From: Tethya wilhelma
Taxonomy: Eukaryota; Porifera; Demospongiae; Tethyida; Tethyidae
DNA: 64,000 bases
Direction: 5' to 3'
Assembly: GCA_964030475.1 (NCBI GenBank)
Contig: CAXIPT010000003.1
Location: 2,968,057 to 3,032,056, forward strand
Below the pieces are notes generated by a model. That model did not search any database. It saw only the letters and a program-made list of their open reading frames with translations, and was not told the DNA's origin. Below are positions 20,997 to 31,882 of the stretch, in pieces. Within the stretch, counting starts at the first letter, position 1. Each line of letters opens with the position of its first letter. Made by a program: the position numbers and the translations under genes.

Positions 20997-23447
20997 ATGG
21001 ACGGCTCCTCGGAGGCTAGAGTGTGTGCTGTAGGAGAGTTCACTAGGTGAGGCCACATCATCTGTGGTCGTATGAACTATAAGGGGGATTGTAACTTTCT
21101 TCCAAATGAAGAATTTTGCTTCTGTTTTTAATATCTGTGAATTGTTTCATTTCCAGCAAACTAGCTGTGTCCTACCTCGGGTATGTGTGTGAGTGTGAGT
21201 GCAGTGAAGCCACTGATCATGGTGAGGAGCAATCTCCATTGAAAGAGGCTTTCAGATCAGCTCATCTCCAACTCTCTGCAAACCAATGTGAGTTGCCATG
21301 GCAACATGGCCTCCACCTGTTGAGTGTGGTGTTGGTTGTTCAGTGGTGCAGCTCATGGAGAGTGTCTCAGAGAGGAGGGCGGGACCAGGGGGAGGGGCAA
21401 CCACCATGAGCTGGGGGGAGTTCTGTGTGTGCTGTACTGAGGTCCATTCTCTCCTCGCTCAACAGCAACCCACGCTGTGAGTTGATCACTGACAAATAGG
21501 CCAGCTGGCCTGCTCCATCATGTGCTCTTCCCACCCAGGTCAGAGTGCAAGGTGACAGAGAAGCCTCCGTGTAGAGTGGTGCGTGGGAAGTGCAAGTGTG
21601 AGGTGTTCCTCGGGGGCTCCTGTAACCCCACCACCTGGAGGAGAGACGCCACCATCCCTGCCCTCCACAAGGCCGGCATCACCTACTTCAACCCAGTAAT
21701 GGAGTGAGCATAAACAGTGTTGGCATTACTTGAGTGTGTGTGTTTGCTGCAGCAAGTTGACGAGTGGTACCCTGAGTTGATTGAGGTGGAGGAGCAGGCC
21801 AAACAGTCAGCCTCCATGCTGTTCTTTGTCATTGACGACCAGACCCGGGCTGTCTCCTCCATGATAGAAGTGGCCTACCTTGCAGGTGACACTTCCTGCT
21901 ACCAATATCCTGGCTCATTTATTTGCTGACTCAGCAGGTGGTGGCAGAGACCTGGTTGTTGTGGTGGAAGATATCAACAAGGAGGGGTCAAAGGTCGGTG
22001 AGGATCTCCTCTCTGAACGTGAGAGAGAGGATTTGAACCGAGGGAGGGCATTTGTCCGCTGCCTGCTGGAGGAGGGGGGCTCCTTCATTAGTGCCTCAAT
22101 AGAAGAAGGAACACAAGCAGTAGTCAATGTAAGTTACCATGGCAATGGGTATATGGATTACATCATTGTTAATTCAGATCCTGCTGGAGGGCAAGAGTGT
22201 GTCAGAGTACAGTGTTGAGAGCCGGCCTCTGAGAGTGGCCCCCAGTGCCCCTCTGGGGGAGAGCCTGAGGCTGCTCACCCAGGTGTTCACCATGTATGAC
22301 CACGAGAGGAAGGGCAGACTCTCAGTGCAAGAGGTGAGGGGGCCATCCTCATGTCACCCTGTCGTTAGTGCTCGTTTGTCTCCTTCCCAGGCTGAGATGG
22401 CCTTGAGGTCCCTTCACATTCAACTACCTGTGCTGTTCTCATTACTGGGATCAAAAAGGATTAATGGATCACATGATCCAAATACAGAGTCACATGATCA
22501 AACTACAATATCTTGTGACTTGTCACATGACCTATTGTCACAGTATCAGCAACAAGGCCTATCCTTTGACGACTTTTGCACTTTGTACTCTGAGTTAAAG
22601 TACCGTGCTGTGGAATCGGAGAGGGGTGGTGGAGCACTCCTTGCTAGTATCTCCCTCATCACATCACCACTCAAGTGGCTAGCAAGTAAACACACACACA
22701 CACACACACACACATTGTTTCAATATTATATAGCAGCCTACAAGTTTGAGTCTTCTAGTAGTGTGGTTGTTCCCTCTCAGGTCTGCTGTGGACGATGCCT
22801 CCTGGTCCGGAGAACCCTCCTGTCTTCTGTGATGTGTTCCTTGGGGGCAGCTGTGGAAACAGCACTTGGAGACAAGAGACAGCAATACCAATGTTGAAGT
22901 AAGTGAACTTTGAACCTTGTGTCTGTCTCTCTCATGGTGCTGGTGCCGTTGCCTAGGCAACATGGGGTGTCGTTCTTCAACCCCCAGCTGCCCCACTGGG
23001 ACGTGAGACTGATGCCCATCGAGAGGGAGGCCAAGGAGCACTGCTCCGTCCTGCTGTTTGTGGTGTGTGGGGACACTCTAGCCGTTGCCTCAATGGTGGA
23101 GGCCGCCTACTACATTGGCAAGAGCAGGAACATGGTTCTCTGTATGTCGGACATCGCCACTCCCTCTGAGGGGGGCACCACCGACATTGAAGGAATGACG
23201 GTAGGACTCCATCAATCCATCTTCTCACATCACTGCTAACCACACTCTCTCTGTTTAGCTTTCAGCAAGAGCAGTGAGAGACTACAATCGTGGCAGAGCG
23301 TACCTTGCCAGCATGGCCAACAAGGCCCATCTTCCCATCTATTCCAATGTCTCCGATGCTGTTCTCAGTGCCGTATACAATGTGAGGGGCGGTAGGGTCT
23401 ACCACAGAACACCCAGCCATGGGCCACTCACTGGCACCAGTGTCTGA
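20997..23447 (+). CDS. raw/OLRN-1-like protein, two deoxyribosyltransferase-like domains
   Basis: Eleven exons (20997-21046, 21157-21287, 21344-21476, 21539-21695, 21753-21885, 21938-22128, 22178-22333, 22391-22685, 22781-22898, 22957-23200, 23259-23447) give 598 residues in phase. Two copies of one domain are evident: first VFLGGSCNPTTWRRD...AGITYFNPQVDEWYPELIE, with LFFVIDDQTRAVSSMIEVAY; second VFLGGSCGNSTWRQE, HGVSFFNPQLPHW, LLFVVCGDTLAVASMVEAAY. This is the nucleoside 2-deoxyribosyltransferase-like fold found in Drosophila raw and C. elegans olrn-1, which restrain JNK signalling and act in neuronal identity. Between them lies an EF-hand-like segment (MYDHERKGRLSVQE). Whether it is enzymatic is unknown. 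A first coding exon further upstream is possible. Confidence 0.8.
22689..22714 (+). repeat. AC array, raw-like gene intron 8
   Basis: Lies just after the donor rather than at the acceptor. Confidence 0.85.
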
Positions 23448-23751
23448 CATAATGCTGTGAACAGGACTCTTCAATGCTTCCATTATTTTGTGGTATCACA
23501 TGCCAGTTAATTGCTAGTGCTTCTGAATAGCTTTTCATTTTTAGCTCAATCAATTTTTATTCTTGCGTACATGTACAATGTGTGTGTGTGTGTGTGTAGT
23601 TGGTTGTTGTGAATTAATTCAGTTATTTATTGAGTACGTGTGAAGTTTGGACTATCTCTTGAATTTCCCAAAAACATACAATTAATATGAGACAACAAAC
23701 AATAATTGGTATACAGCACTTGAGGTCAATAGGTCATGATGTGTGGAGTTG

Positions 23752-24079
23752 CTAGGATGCTTTCTTCTTCCTCTTCTTTGCATTGTCTTTTACTAAGACC
23801 ACGCCCACAAACACTCCTATGGCTGCCAGCAGTGTTACCCCTGCTACCAGTGGTAGGAGTGTGGCGTACCAGCGAGGGAGGAACCACGAGTGGAGGACAT
23901 GAGACTCATCAACGAATGGCTAGGACAGGGAACAACAGCAATTAGTGAGGGGCAGCTGTGTGCGATGGATGGAGCTAGCTAGGTCTTACCAGCACCATCA
24001 CCCATAAGGTGTAATAGAGGAAGATAAGGAGAGCTAATGAGATGAGACATGTTCCGACAGCTTTGTCTGTTAGTGTTGC
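23752..24079 (-). CDS. DPM2: DPM2, dolichol-phosphate mannose synthase subunit
   Basis: Small ER membrane protein that stabilises the DPM1/DPM3 mannosyltransferase, supplying Dol-P-Man for N-glycans and GPI anchors. Exons seen: 24079-23990 and 23919-23752. Together they encode 85 residues; the preceding ATG is missing from the first and must come from an upstream exon, since exon 24079 begins exactly at the codon after the initiator (ATLTDKAVG). Two membrane helices are clear (LISLALLIFLYYTLWVMVL; LLPLVAGVTLLAAIGVFVG), linked by PFVDESHVLHSWFLPRWY, the DPM2 signature. The tail KKRKKKAS is strongly basic. A candidate first exon ends in AAGAATG before a GTATGG donor near 24349. Confidence 0.85.
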
Positions 24080-24510
24080 CTATCAGCAGTGCATGGGTGT
24101 GTGTGGTGCAGCAACAACAATCACCACTGGGAGAATGAGATAATTTATGCAATGGGTGTGGCAAACATTACATCATAAGTGTAGTTCCCAAATAACGCCC
24201 ATCACCTTACAGTACTTATATACACACACATACACATCTGTGAGTACTGATAATTTGGCTCTTCACATATCCTACAATAATTATCACAGTACCAACATAT
24301 TCGTCCAAACACACATTATCTGCTCACTACATTATACCATACCATTCTTCCTTGATCCGTTTCATTTCCGTAAATTCTCCCATTAATGAATAATTAGATG
24401 TAGGCGTGGTTGCTTCTAAAATTGTTGTAAATAAGACCACCACGACGTGAACGAACAAAGCAGGATGGCTCTTGAAAGATAACACCATAGATATTATCTT
24501 TCTTATCCTC
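24080..24510. promoter_or_regulatory. intergenic region, DPM2/EEIG1
   Basis: Head-to-head gap that should contain the DPM2 first exon with its initiator ATG and both promoters. AT-rich, no other coding signal. Confidence 0.35.
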
Positions 24511-25188
24511 ATGGACATGTTAAACAGTTTAGCTACGGCTGCTGGACTCAATCGCTCGAAAAAGAAGTTTCTATTCAACGTTACTTTTTGTCTCCAGGAT
24601 TTGCTGAATACAACTTACGTGAGTGGAGTGCTGTTTGCCAAGATCAAGCTACGGGATGGTAGGGTGTTCAATGAACTCTCTGAAAGGTTAGAAGCTCTCT
24701 CTCTGTATTTGTGTGGTTATTAGCGCTAGTTGTAATGGCTGAGATATTATAAATAAGGGAGACAAGTATATATGACCTTCTCTCTCACATACACACACAC
24801 TCTCTCAAGGTGTGAGGTGAAGAGCCACTGTGTAAAGTGGGACCAGTCCTTCCAGTTCCCTTGTAAGATGTATGCCAGTCCACAGACAGGAGAGCTAGAG
24901 CCATGTAGCTGTAAAGTGTCAGTCAGAATGGTCAGTTTAAGTGATGTGTGTGTTTGTAAACAGAGGCTGCATGGGTTGGAGGCTTCCAAAGTCACTTCCT
25001 TTGTTTCCTGGAACTAGCCTGTTGGGGGAATGACATGATGGCAGTGAACTGGTTAATGGGGGGTGTTAGCTAACAGTGTGTGAAGGTGTCCCCTGCAGTG
25101 CTGTGTGTCAGACACCAAGTATGTGGGAGGCATGACTAGCCAGCAATGAATATTCTATTTTGCATCACCAGTAGTTCACAGTGGTGCA

Positions 25189-25231
<43 letters not shown>

Positions 25232-26421
25232 ATCTTAGGAAACAAAAGGTGGAAAATCTTACAAAAAGGTTTGTCTTTGTGTTGTGTCCTCTCTCTAGTC
25301 AAACTATTCATTAGTTGTGTAGACAGTGTTGTGAAATTGAGCGCAACAGCTTTTATAGCTGATAATCTTTTCCCAGAAGATCCTCCAAATGAGGTCAAAT
25401 TGCAATCATCATTATTGCTGGCTTTTATCAATGGAATGTGAATTGCTATGGTAACGAGCGCGCCTCCTTGCTGATCAGTTGCAACGTTTGTATTTTAAGA
25501 GCTAGTGCTCAAATTCTAAAGTGTGTTAAATGGACACATGGCAGTAGTTGTGAGTGTGTGTACAAGGTAGCATGGAATGTTGTAAACCTCTTTAGGTAGT
25601 CTGCATAGCTCGCCTCTTAAGTAGATTCCTCTCTCTATCTCACAGCTGGGATTCGTCAAGCTCAACCTGGCAGAGTATGCTGGTGCTGGAGAGACCAGGA
25701 GGAAATATCTTCTGGAGAGCTACAACGAACACAAGCACAGACCCGATAACTCCATTCTGAAGGTGATGATCTCACTGAAGCAAGTGTCAGGAGATGTGCT
25801 GTTCAAGGCGTAAGTGAACAAAGGTCTTTTGTTGCACAGTGTAGTGTGGTTAACCAGTCACTCCACTTGTGGCCTGCAGCCCAAGAGCCCCAGTGTGGGA
25901 GCTAGAGGATGAGGGGATACAACCTGATATTAGGGGAGGCTCCTATGATAATAGACTCTCTCTGCTCAGTACTACCAGTTCAGGTAATTTGAAGGAATAC
26001 NTGTTGTAAACCTCTTTAGGTAGTCTGCATAGCTCGCCTCTTAAGTAGATTCCTCTCTCTATCTCACAGCTGGGATTCGTCAAGCTCAACCTGGCAGAGT
26101 ATGCTGGTGCTGGAGAGACTAGGAGGAAATACCTTCTGGAGAGCTACAACGAACACAAGCACAGACCCGATAACTCCATTCTGAAGGTGATGATCTCACT
26201 GAAGCAAGTGTCAGGAGATGTGCTGTTCAAGGCGTAAGTGAACAAAGGTCTTTTGTTGCACAGTGTTAGTGTGGTTAACCAGTCACTCCACTTGTGGCCT
26301 GCAGCCCAAGAGCCCCAGTGTGGGAGCTAGAGGATGAGGGGATACAACCTGATATTAGGGGAGGCTCATATGATAATAGACTCTCTCTGCTCAGTACTAC
26401 CAGTTCAGGTGATTTGACATA

Positions 26422-26469
<48 letters not shown>

Positions 26470-27551
26470 TGTGAATGTGTTGTTCCATTAGTGAGTGGCA
26501 ATGGGAGCCTTCAAGATGTGAGGAGGAGGGCCAGCAGTGGCCAGGAGAAGAAGACCTCCAGTGCTGGCAACCTCAGAACACACAGTGGCACTGAACAAGG
26601 TCAGTTGGTGGTTTCATTTTAGGCAAACTTTCAATTTGGATGTTTTCAAACTATATGATAATGTATACATAAACTATGCTATAGTAAACAACCATAAAAT
26701 GGTTTATCCCCTCATCTCTAGCCTCTGGCAGTGAAAGCAGCAACCCAGCCAGCAATGAGAGCATCACTGAGGAGGGGCAGGGATCCTCAGAGTCTCAAGA
26801 AAGAACTCCACAGAACCTGTCCCCTAAATTAGCTAACTTGCGATCAGATCATCACAGTAGAAGTAACTCGGTAGGGGGCGAGAGTACTCCAGAGGCTCAC
26901 TCCCAGCCGACCTTCACTCACAGAAGGCAGACCAGCCTCGGGTTCCTCGCCCCAGCAGGAAGCAACTCACCACGACACAGAAGACAGCAGAGTCTGGTGT
27001 CAGGTCAAAGTTCAAAGTCTACCTCAGCGTACTCGACTCTTTCTGAAAGGTCAACCAGCAGTTGGGACGATGAGACTGGTTCAATCTCTGGCAGCACCTT
27101 CAGTCGGCTCTCCTTGCTGCCACCCAGCTCAAGAGTGGAGCAGTCCAGGGTGAACGCCCAGAGTGTGATAGAGCAGCTCTTCCAGAACCACGAGCTGCTG
27201 GTCCAAGAGGAAGGGGAGGAGGAGGAAATAGGACTGAAGATCTACGTCGATAAAACTGCAGGCACTGTCACACTAACAGGACATGACTTGTGAGAATATA
27301 ATGGCTGAAAATAGAGACAAATAGTTTGACAGTTGTTGTATCTCTGCAGGAAATACTCCAACCTGAAACCAGTGGACATGAAGCAAGCCACTGGTGGAAG
27401 TCCCAAAGCTAGGCACAAGAAGACTGCTACTTCCAAAGATGGAACGTTGAGAGCATCTGAGGCAAAGACAGTCTCAGCTCTGCTAGCAGCTGCTAGTGAG
27501 CACACTTCTAGTGGTAGTCACAGCAGACAGCACTCTGATAGCAAGAGCTAG
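24511..27551 (+). CDS. EEIG1: EEIG1/FAM102 family, N-terminal C2 domain
   Basis: Exons after removing the false duplication: 24511-24686, 24810-24930, 25646-25809 (duplicate 26070-26233), 25880-25983 (duplicate 26305-26408), 26492-26599, 26722-27289, 27350-27551; 480 residues. The NT-C2 domain covers the first 150 residues (KKKFLFNVTFCLQDLLNTTY, VSGVLFAKIKLRDGR, CKMYASPQTGELEPC, LGFVKLNLAEYAGAGET, RPDNSILKVMISL). A long serine-rich region follows, then the family's C-terminal block (NAQSVIEQLFQ, GLKIYVDKTAGTVTLTG). FAM102 proteins act at membrane contact sites and, in vertebrates, osteoclast signalling. Start at ATGGACATG is chosen by position before the C2 strand; alternatives lie upstream. 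The two haplotype-like copies of exons 3-4 differ at a few bases. Confidence 0.88.
25193..25229 (+). repeat. AC array, EEIG1 intron 2
   Basis: Mid-intron, over 400 bases from the acceptor. Confidence 0.9.
25578..26424. repeat. unmerged overlap of divergent contigs at N 26001
   Basis: 25578-26000 is repeated from 26002 with offset about 424, with several substitutions (for example GAGACCAGG/GAGACTAGG, GGCTCCTAT/GGCTCATAT), one single-base indel and divergence just before the N. This looks like two alleles placed in tandem, doubling EEIG1 exons 3 and 4. Confidence 0.8.
26426..26464 (+). repeat. GT array, EEIG1 intron 4
   Basis: Ends 27 bases before the TTCCATTAG acceptor of exon 26492. Confidence 0.9.
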
Positions 27552-27710
27552 CAACTCACTGTATGGCTATACTGTTACTGTTGCTCTATCTCTCCCTCTC
27601 CCTCCACCCCCACCCCTCTCTCTCATTGCAGCTTATGTTATAACATTTATGGCTATTATTTAACAATAACACCATTTCAACCTAGTTTCAATTCACATGT
27701 ACTCCTATCA

Positions 27711-29355
27711 TTAAGTGAGTTTGTCTAGGTAAGGTTGCAGTCTCTGTTCAAAATCCTCTCTCTGCTCTTCTATGCTGGCTACAGTGGTCTCCAAGGAGTT
27801 GCGACCCAACCAATCTGTCTTCTCCGTGCACAACCCGTTCACCTTGTTTCTGTCGTCCTTCCCCCACTTCCCAGAGATCCTCTCAGGATCAGCCAGGGTG
27901 TCTCTGGTGGTGGCAATCAACTCTGACAGCTGCCTGCCAGCCTCTGCACAGGCACACCTATCAATACACACTCAGCATGGAGTCACAATGAGCTCCCTTA
28001 CCAACAGTAGCTAAGAATTGAGCACACTCGGTCTGTCCATTTCTCTCTGCCATGTCCCTTGCAGTCTCCCCGTGCATGGTCTTGAGTCTAGCATCACCTC
28101 CGAGGGACACCAGTGTCCTCACACAGCCCAGCCTCCCCCACGAGGCACACACATGAAGAGGTGTGTAGCCTGGACAGCATAGGGTAGCTCCATGCCAAAT
28201 CAACACAAGAAAATGAGCACCCTCACGGAATTCAACGAAACTTGAGGTACACATACCTTACCACCAGTTATTATTCCACACCTGATTTGGGTGTCATATG
28301 TTGTATGGCTTCTGACTTATAAGCCACTGAAATTTGCCATTTTTAATCATTTCTTGCCGCTTAATAGCAAATAACTTTTTTTTTTTATTGTTTCCAGCTC
28401 TACTGAGACTGGTACCATTGTACTCGGCATAAAATTTCGCTTCAAATGATATACTTGAAGTGGGTGGTCATTCGGTAGCAGGTTAAAGGTCGTCTTTTAA
28501 AGGCGTTACTAAAAAAAGACGTCTTTTTTTTCCCGCAATTTTTTTACAATGTTATCTGCAAAAATTGTTCCTTATTATGTACAAGTTTGGTAATGGGATC
28601 TAAATGGGATCAGAAGATAAAGGACTAAACGTACACTTTTGTTCAAAATCCATGAAAGAAAAAATTAAAATTACAACACTCAGGCATTTATGTTTTGACC
28701 TGTATCTCCTGATGCCATTTAGATCCCATCACCAAACTTATACAAAATAAAGGACGATTTTTGTAGATTACATTGAGTGAAAATCACGCAAAAAAAAGAC
28801 GTCATTTTTAGTAACGCTCAATAATTATTATAGATTTAAAAAATAACCTTTGACCTGCTAGCGAGTGACCATCAACTTCAAGTATATCATCTGAAGCAAA
28901 ATTTCATGCCGAGTACAATGGTATCAGTCTTGGCAGCTAAAAACAATCAGAGCATTAGTTATTTGCTAATAAATGGGATAATAACTTGTGGTAAGGTATG
29001 TGTACCTCAAGTTTCGTTGAATTCTATGAGGGTGCTCATTTTTTGCGTTGACTTGGCCTGGAATTGCCCCATAACAACTATTAATTATTTGGGAATTTAC
29101 AGTCAAACTGAATGAGTTAAGCTTATAACCTGATTTATTCGCCTGGTTTACATCAGCCCCTTTTTCCACTAAAAGTTTAGCAATTGTCTCTCTTCCTACA
29201 ATGGCAGCCACCTCCAGAGGACTCCGGCCATCACTGTTCCTGACTGCCAGCTGAGCACCCTCTTCACTGAGATATTCCACCAGCTTCTCTTCCTCGCCGC
29301 ATTCTACCAGTGAGAACAGAGAGACACCATCTGCTGCAGCACCACAGGCACTCAT
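27711..29355 (-). CDS. ANKRD45: ANKRD45-like ankyrin repeat protein
   Basis: Three exons (29355-29130, 28169-28002, 27943-27711) give 208 residues, shorter than human ANKRD45 (about 280). Ankyrin repeats: DGRSPLEVAAIVGRETIAKL, then GYTPLHVCASWGRLGCVRTL across the junction, followed by ETARDMAERNGQTECAQFL. The C-terminal helical region (EEQREDFEQRLQPYLDKL, preceded by DRNKVNGLCTEKTDWL) matches ANKRD45 beyond the ankyrins, which separates it from generic ankyrin proteins. ANKRD45 is linked to cilia and cell division in vertebrates. Phase fixes the exon 3 acceptor at TGTGCAG, not the TAG 14 bases earlier. Intron 1 holds a long fold-back element. Confidence 0.8.
28180..29072. mobile_element. fold-back element, about 890 bases
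   Basis: The left half from 28180 is the reverse complement of the right half to 29072 along most of its length: AATGAGCACCCTCA with AATTCAACGAAACTTGAGG, TTCAAGTATATCATYTGAAG-type blocks, GTACAATGGTA, and near the centre TGGTAATGGGATCTAAATGG with CCATTTAGATCCCATCACCA. Arms differ by substitutions and small deletions. No coding frame. It fills ANKRD45 intron 1. Confidence 0.8.
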
Positions 29356-29508
29356 AACTGTGTACACACCATGGTAACCATGTCAAAAATTTCTTACCAA
29401 TAGTCGCGTATTTGGAAAGCTCGACCTTTCACCTCGCTATTTCAATATTTCAATTCGTATAATTGGAACAAATGACCTTTAACCCCGACTAAAGAAAGGC
29501 ACCAAATC
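29356..29508. promoter_or_regulatory. shared head-to-head promoter, ANKRD45/KLHL20
   Basis: 153 bases between opposite start codons; no TATA box or other sharp motif seen. Confidence 0.4.
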
Positions 29509-31846
29509 ATGTACCGCACAGACGAGCAGCACCCAGCCTCTTGTTTGAGCTGTATGGCGGCGTTAAGAAAAGAGAGAAAGCTTTGTGATGTTGTCATCAA
29601 AGTTCAGAATACAAGTTTCAATGTTCACCGAGTTGTGCTGGCCTCGTCCAGTCCCTACTTTGAGGCCATGTTCACCGGTGAGCTAGAGGAGAGCAGGCAG
29701 TCTACAGTCACCATCCAAGAGATCTCAGCGTCTGTCATGGAACAGCTCCTGGACTATTGCTACACGTCCTCCATAGCCATCAATGAAGACACTGTTCAGG
29801 ATCTGCTCACTGCCTCAGGCATTCTTCAGTTGAGCTGGGTTCAGGAGGTGTGCTGCGAGTTCATGAAACATCAGCTTGACTACACCAACTGTCTTGGTAT
29901 TCGAACATTTGCTGATGCTCACAACTGTCGAGAGCTCCATGACGCCGCCAGTTGCTATGCTCTTCAGAGATACCTTGAAGTGGTGGACGGAATGGAATTC
30001 CTGGAATTGAACTGTGAGGAACTCATCAAGCTGCTTCAGAGTGAGGACCTCAATGTCCAGAGTGAGGAGCAGGTCTACGAGTCGGCTTTGAAATGGGTAA
30101 AATATGATGAAGAGGAGCGCAAACAATTCCTACCAGCCATTCTAGAGCACGTTCGACTTCCCCTGCTAGAAAGGAGCTTCCTGGTGTCAGTGGTTGGCAC
30201 AGAGCCCCTCATCAGACACAGTGAACAGTGCAGAGATCTGTTGGATGAGGCAAAGGACTACCTTCTCCTTCCTGAGCAGAGGTCGCTGGTTCAAGGTCCA
30301 CGCACTACGCCACGCCGACCAATGAGAAGTGAGGAGGTGATGTTTGCCCTGGGGGGGTGGTGCAGCGGGGACGCCATCAGCCTCGTGGAGTGCTTCAACT
30401 CCCAGACGGAGGAGTGGAAGGTGATGGCCACCATGTCCAAGAGGAGGTGTGGCGTTGGCGTGGGGGTACTGGAGGATCTCCTCTATGCCATCGGAGGTCA
30501 CGATGGGAGCAGCTACCTCAACAGTGTGGAGAGATATGACCCAAAGACCAACCAATGGAGCAACAACGTGGCCCCTACCAGCAGCTCAAGAACTAGCATA
30601 GGTGTGGGCACGCTGGATGGGTTCATGTATGCAATCGGAGGCCAAGATGGCGTCTCCTGTCTCAGCATCGTTGAGAGGTACGTGGGTAGCATCCTTCATG
30701 GCTAGGTCCATGGCCTACTTTCCCCCCCCCCCTCAGGTACGACACACGGAGCAACCAGTGGACATCAGTGTGTTCTCTGACCAACAAACGACTGGGGATG
30801 GGCGTGGCAGTCCTTGAAGGACACCTCTATGCCATCGGAGGTTCGGACGGAGCTCTTCCTTTGGACAGTGTTGAAAGGTACAACCCCTGCTCATTAATCC
30901 AATCAGGGGGATCAGTCTTCTCCTATTGTAGATACGATCCAAAGTTGGACCAGTGGATAACAGTCGCCGCACTGATGAACAGAAGGAAGCACCTTGGAGT
31001 GGCAGTCCTGGATGGCATGATCTACGCTGTGGGGGGCAGAGATCAGCGCTCAGAACTGAGCAGTGTGGAAAGGTCAGGAGAATGTATTGCTAGCATAATT
31101 TTGAGAATAATAGGAAGCTTGGAGTATTGAGAATAATGCTGGAATAATGGGTGAAAAATTTGTGATGAAGATTGTTGAGGTACAATAACTACAGACAAAG
31201 AGAATGCCTATATACCCCCATGTGTCTTACTCCAAAAAGAAGTTTGGATATATTTAAGATGCATGGTTAAACTGTGTTAAATTTTTGGTCGTGGGCTTGT
31301 TAGTGTTTTTACAAGCCTTAAAAGGTGAATGTGCAAAACAGCTTGATATACACACGCACACTTTACTATGATGAGTCTGCTACCAAGAATAATTTGAGAA
31401 TAATGGGGATCATGAAAAAGAATAATAGGGTCATGTATTGGGAATTTAAGAATAGAATAATAGGTAAATTTTTTAAGCATAATTTCACAAGGCCTACACG
31501 CGCCCATACACATATGCGTGCGCACACACACACACACGCACATACACACACACGCACATACACTCACGCACACACACACACACACAGATATGACCCCAGC
31601 AGCAACTCTTGGAGCTCAGTGGTGGCAATGAACACCCGTCGCAGTGGTGTGGGGGTGTGTGTGGTCAATGGTAGACTGTATGCTGTGGGAGGGTTTGATG
31701 GAGTGAGATATCTCAAGTCAATTGAATGGTTTGACGTCTCTAGCAACGAATGGAAGTTTGCTCCTCAAATGAACTACAGGAGATTGGGGTGTGGTGTGGG
31801 CGTGGTCAAAGTCACATGTACTAATCCTAACATCAGTAACTCATGA
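29509..31846 (+). CDS. KLHL20: KLHL20-like BTB-BACK-Kelch protein
   Basis: Substrate adaptor for CUL3 ubiquitin ligase. Exons 29509-30677, 30737-30877, 30932-31072, 31588-31846 encode 569 residues. BTB domain residues about 15-130 ([29 protein letters not shown]), BACK 130-240 ([14 protein letters not shown]), then six Kelch blades, each with GG and spaced Y/W ([84 protein letters not shown]). The [20 protein letters not shown] and [14 protein letters not shown] blocks point to KLHL20 rather than KEAP1 or KLHL17. Introns split at blade boundaries in the ERY codons. The last intron carries a CA array running into the acceptor. Stop lies 36 bases from the PEX2 stop. Confidence 0.88.
31517..31586 (+). 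repeat. CA array, KLHL20 intron 3
   Basis: Runs directly into CACACAG, the acceptor of exon 31588; interrupted by CG-containing variants. Confidence 0.9.
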
Positions 31847-31882
31847 AATATCATTCTCTTATTGTGCACACTAATGACATCA

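Noticed and set aside
25181..25441. 86-codon frame in EEIG1 intron 2
   Set aside because: Starts in an AC array and has no similarity or splice connection to the gene.
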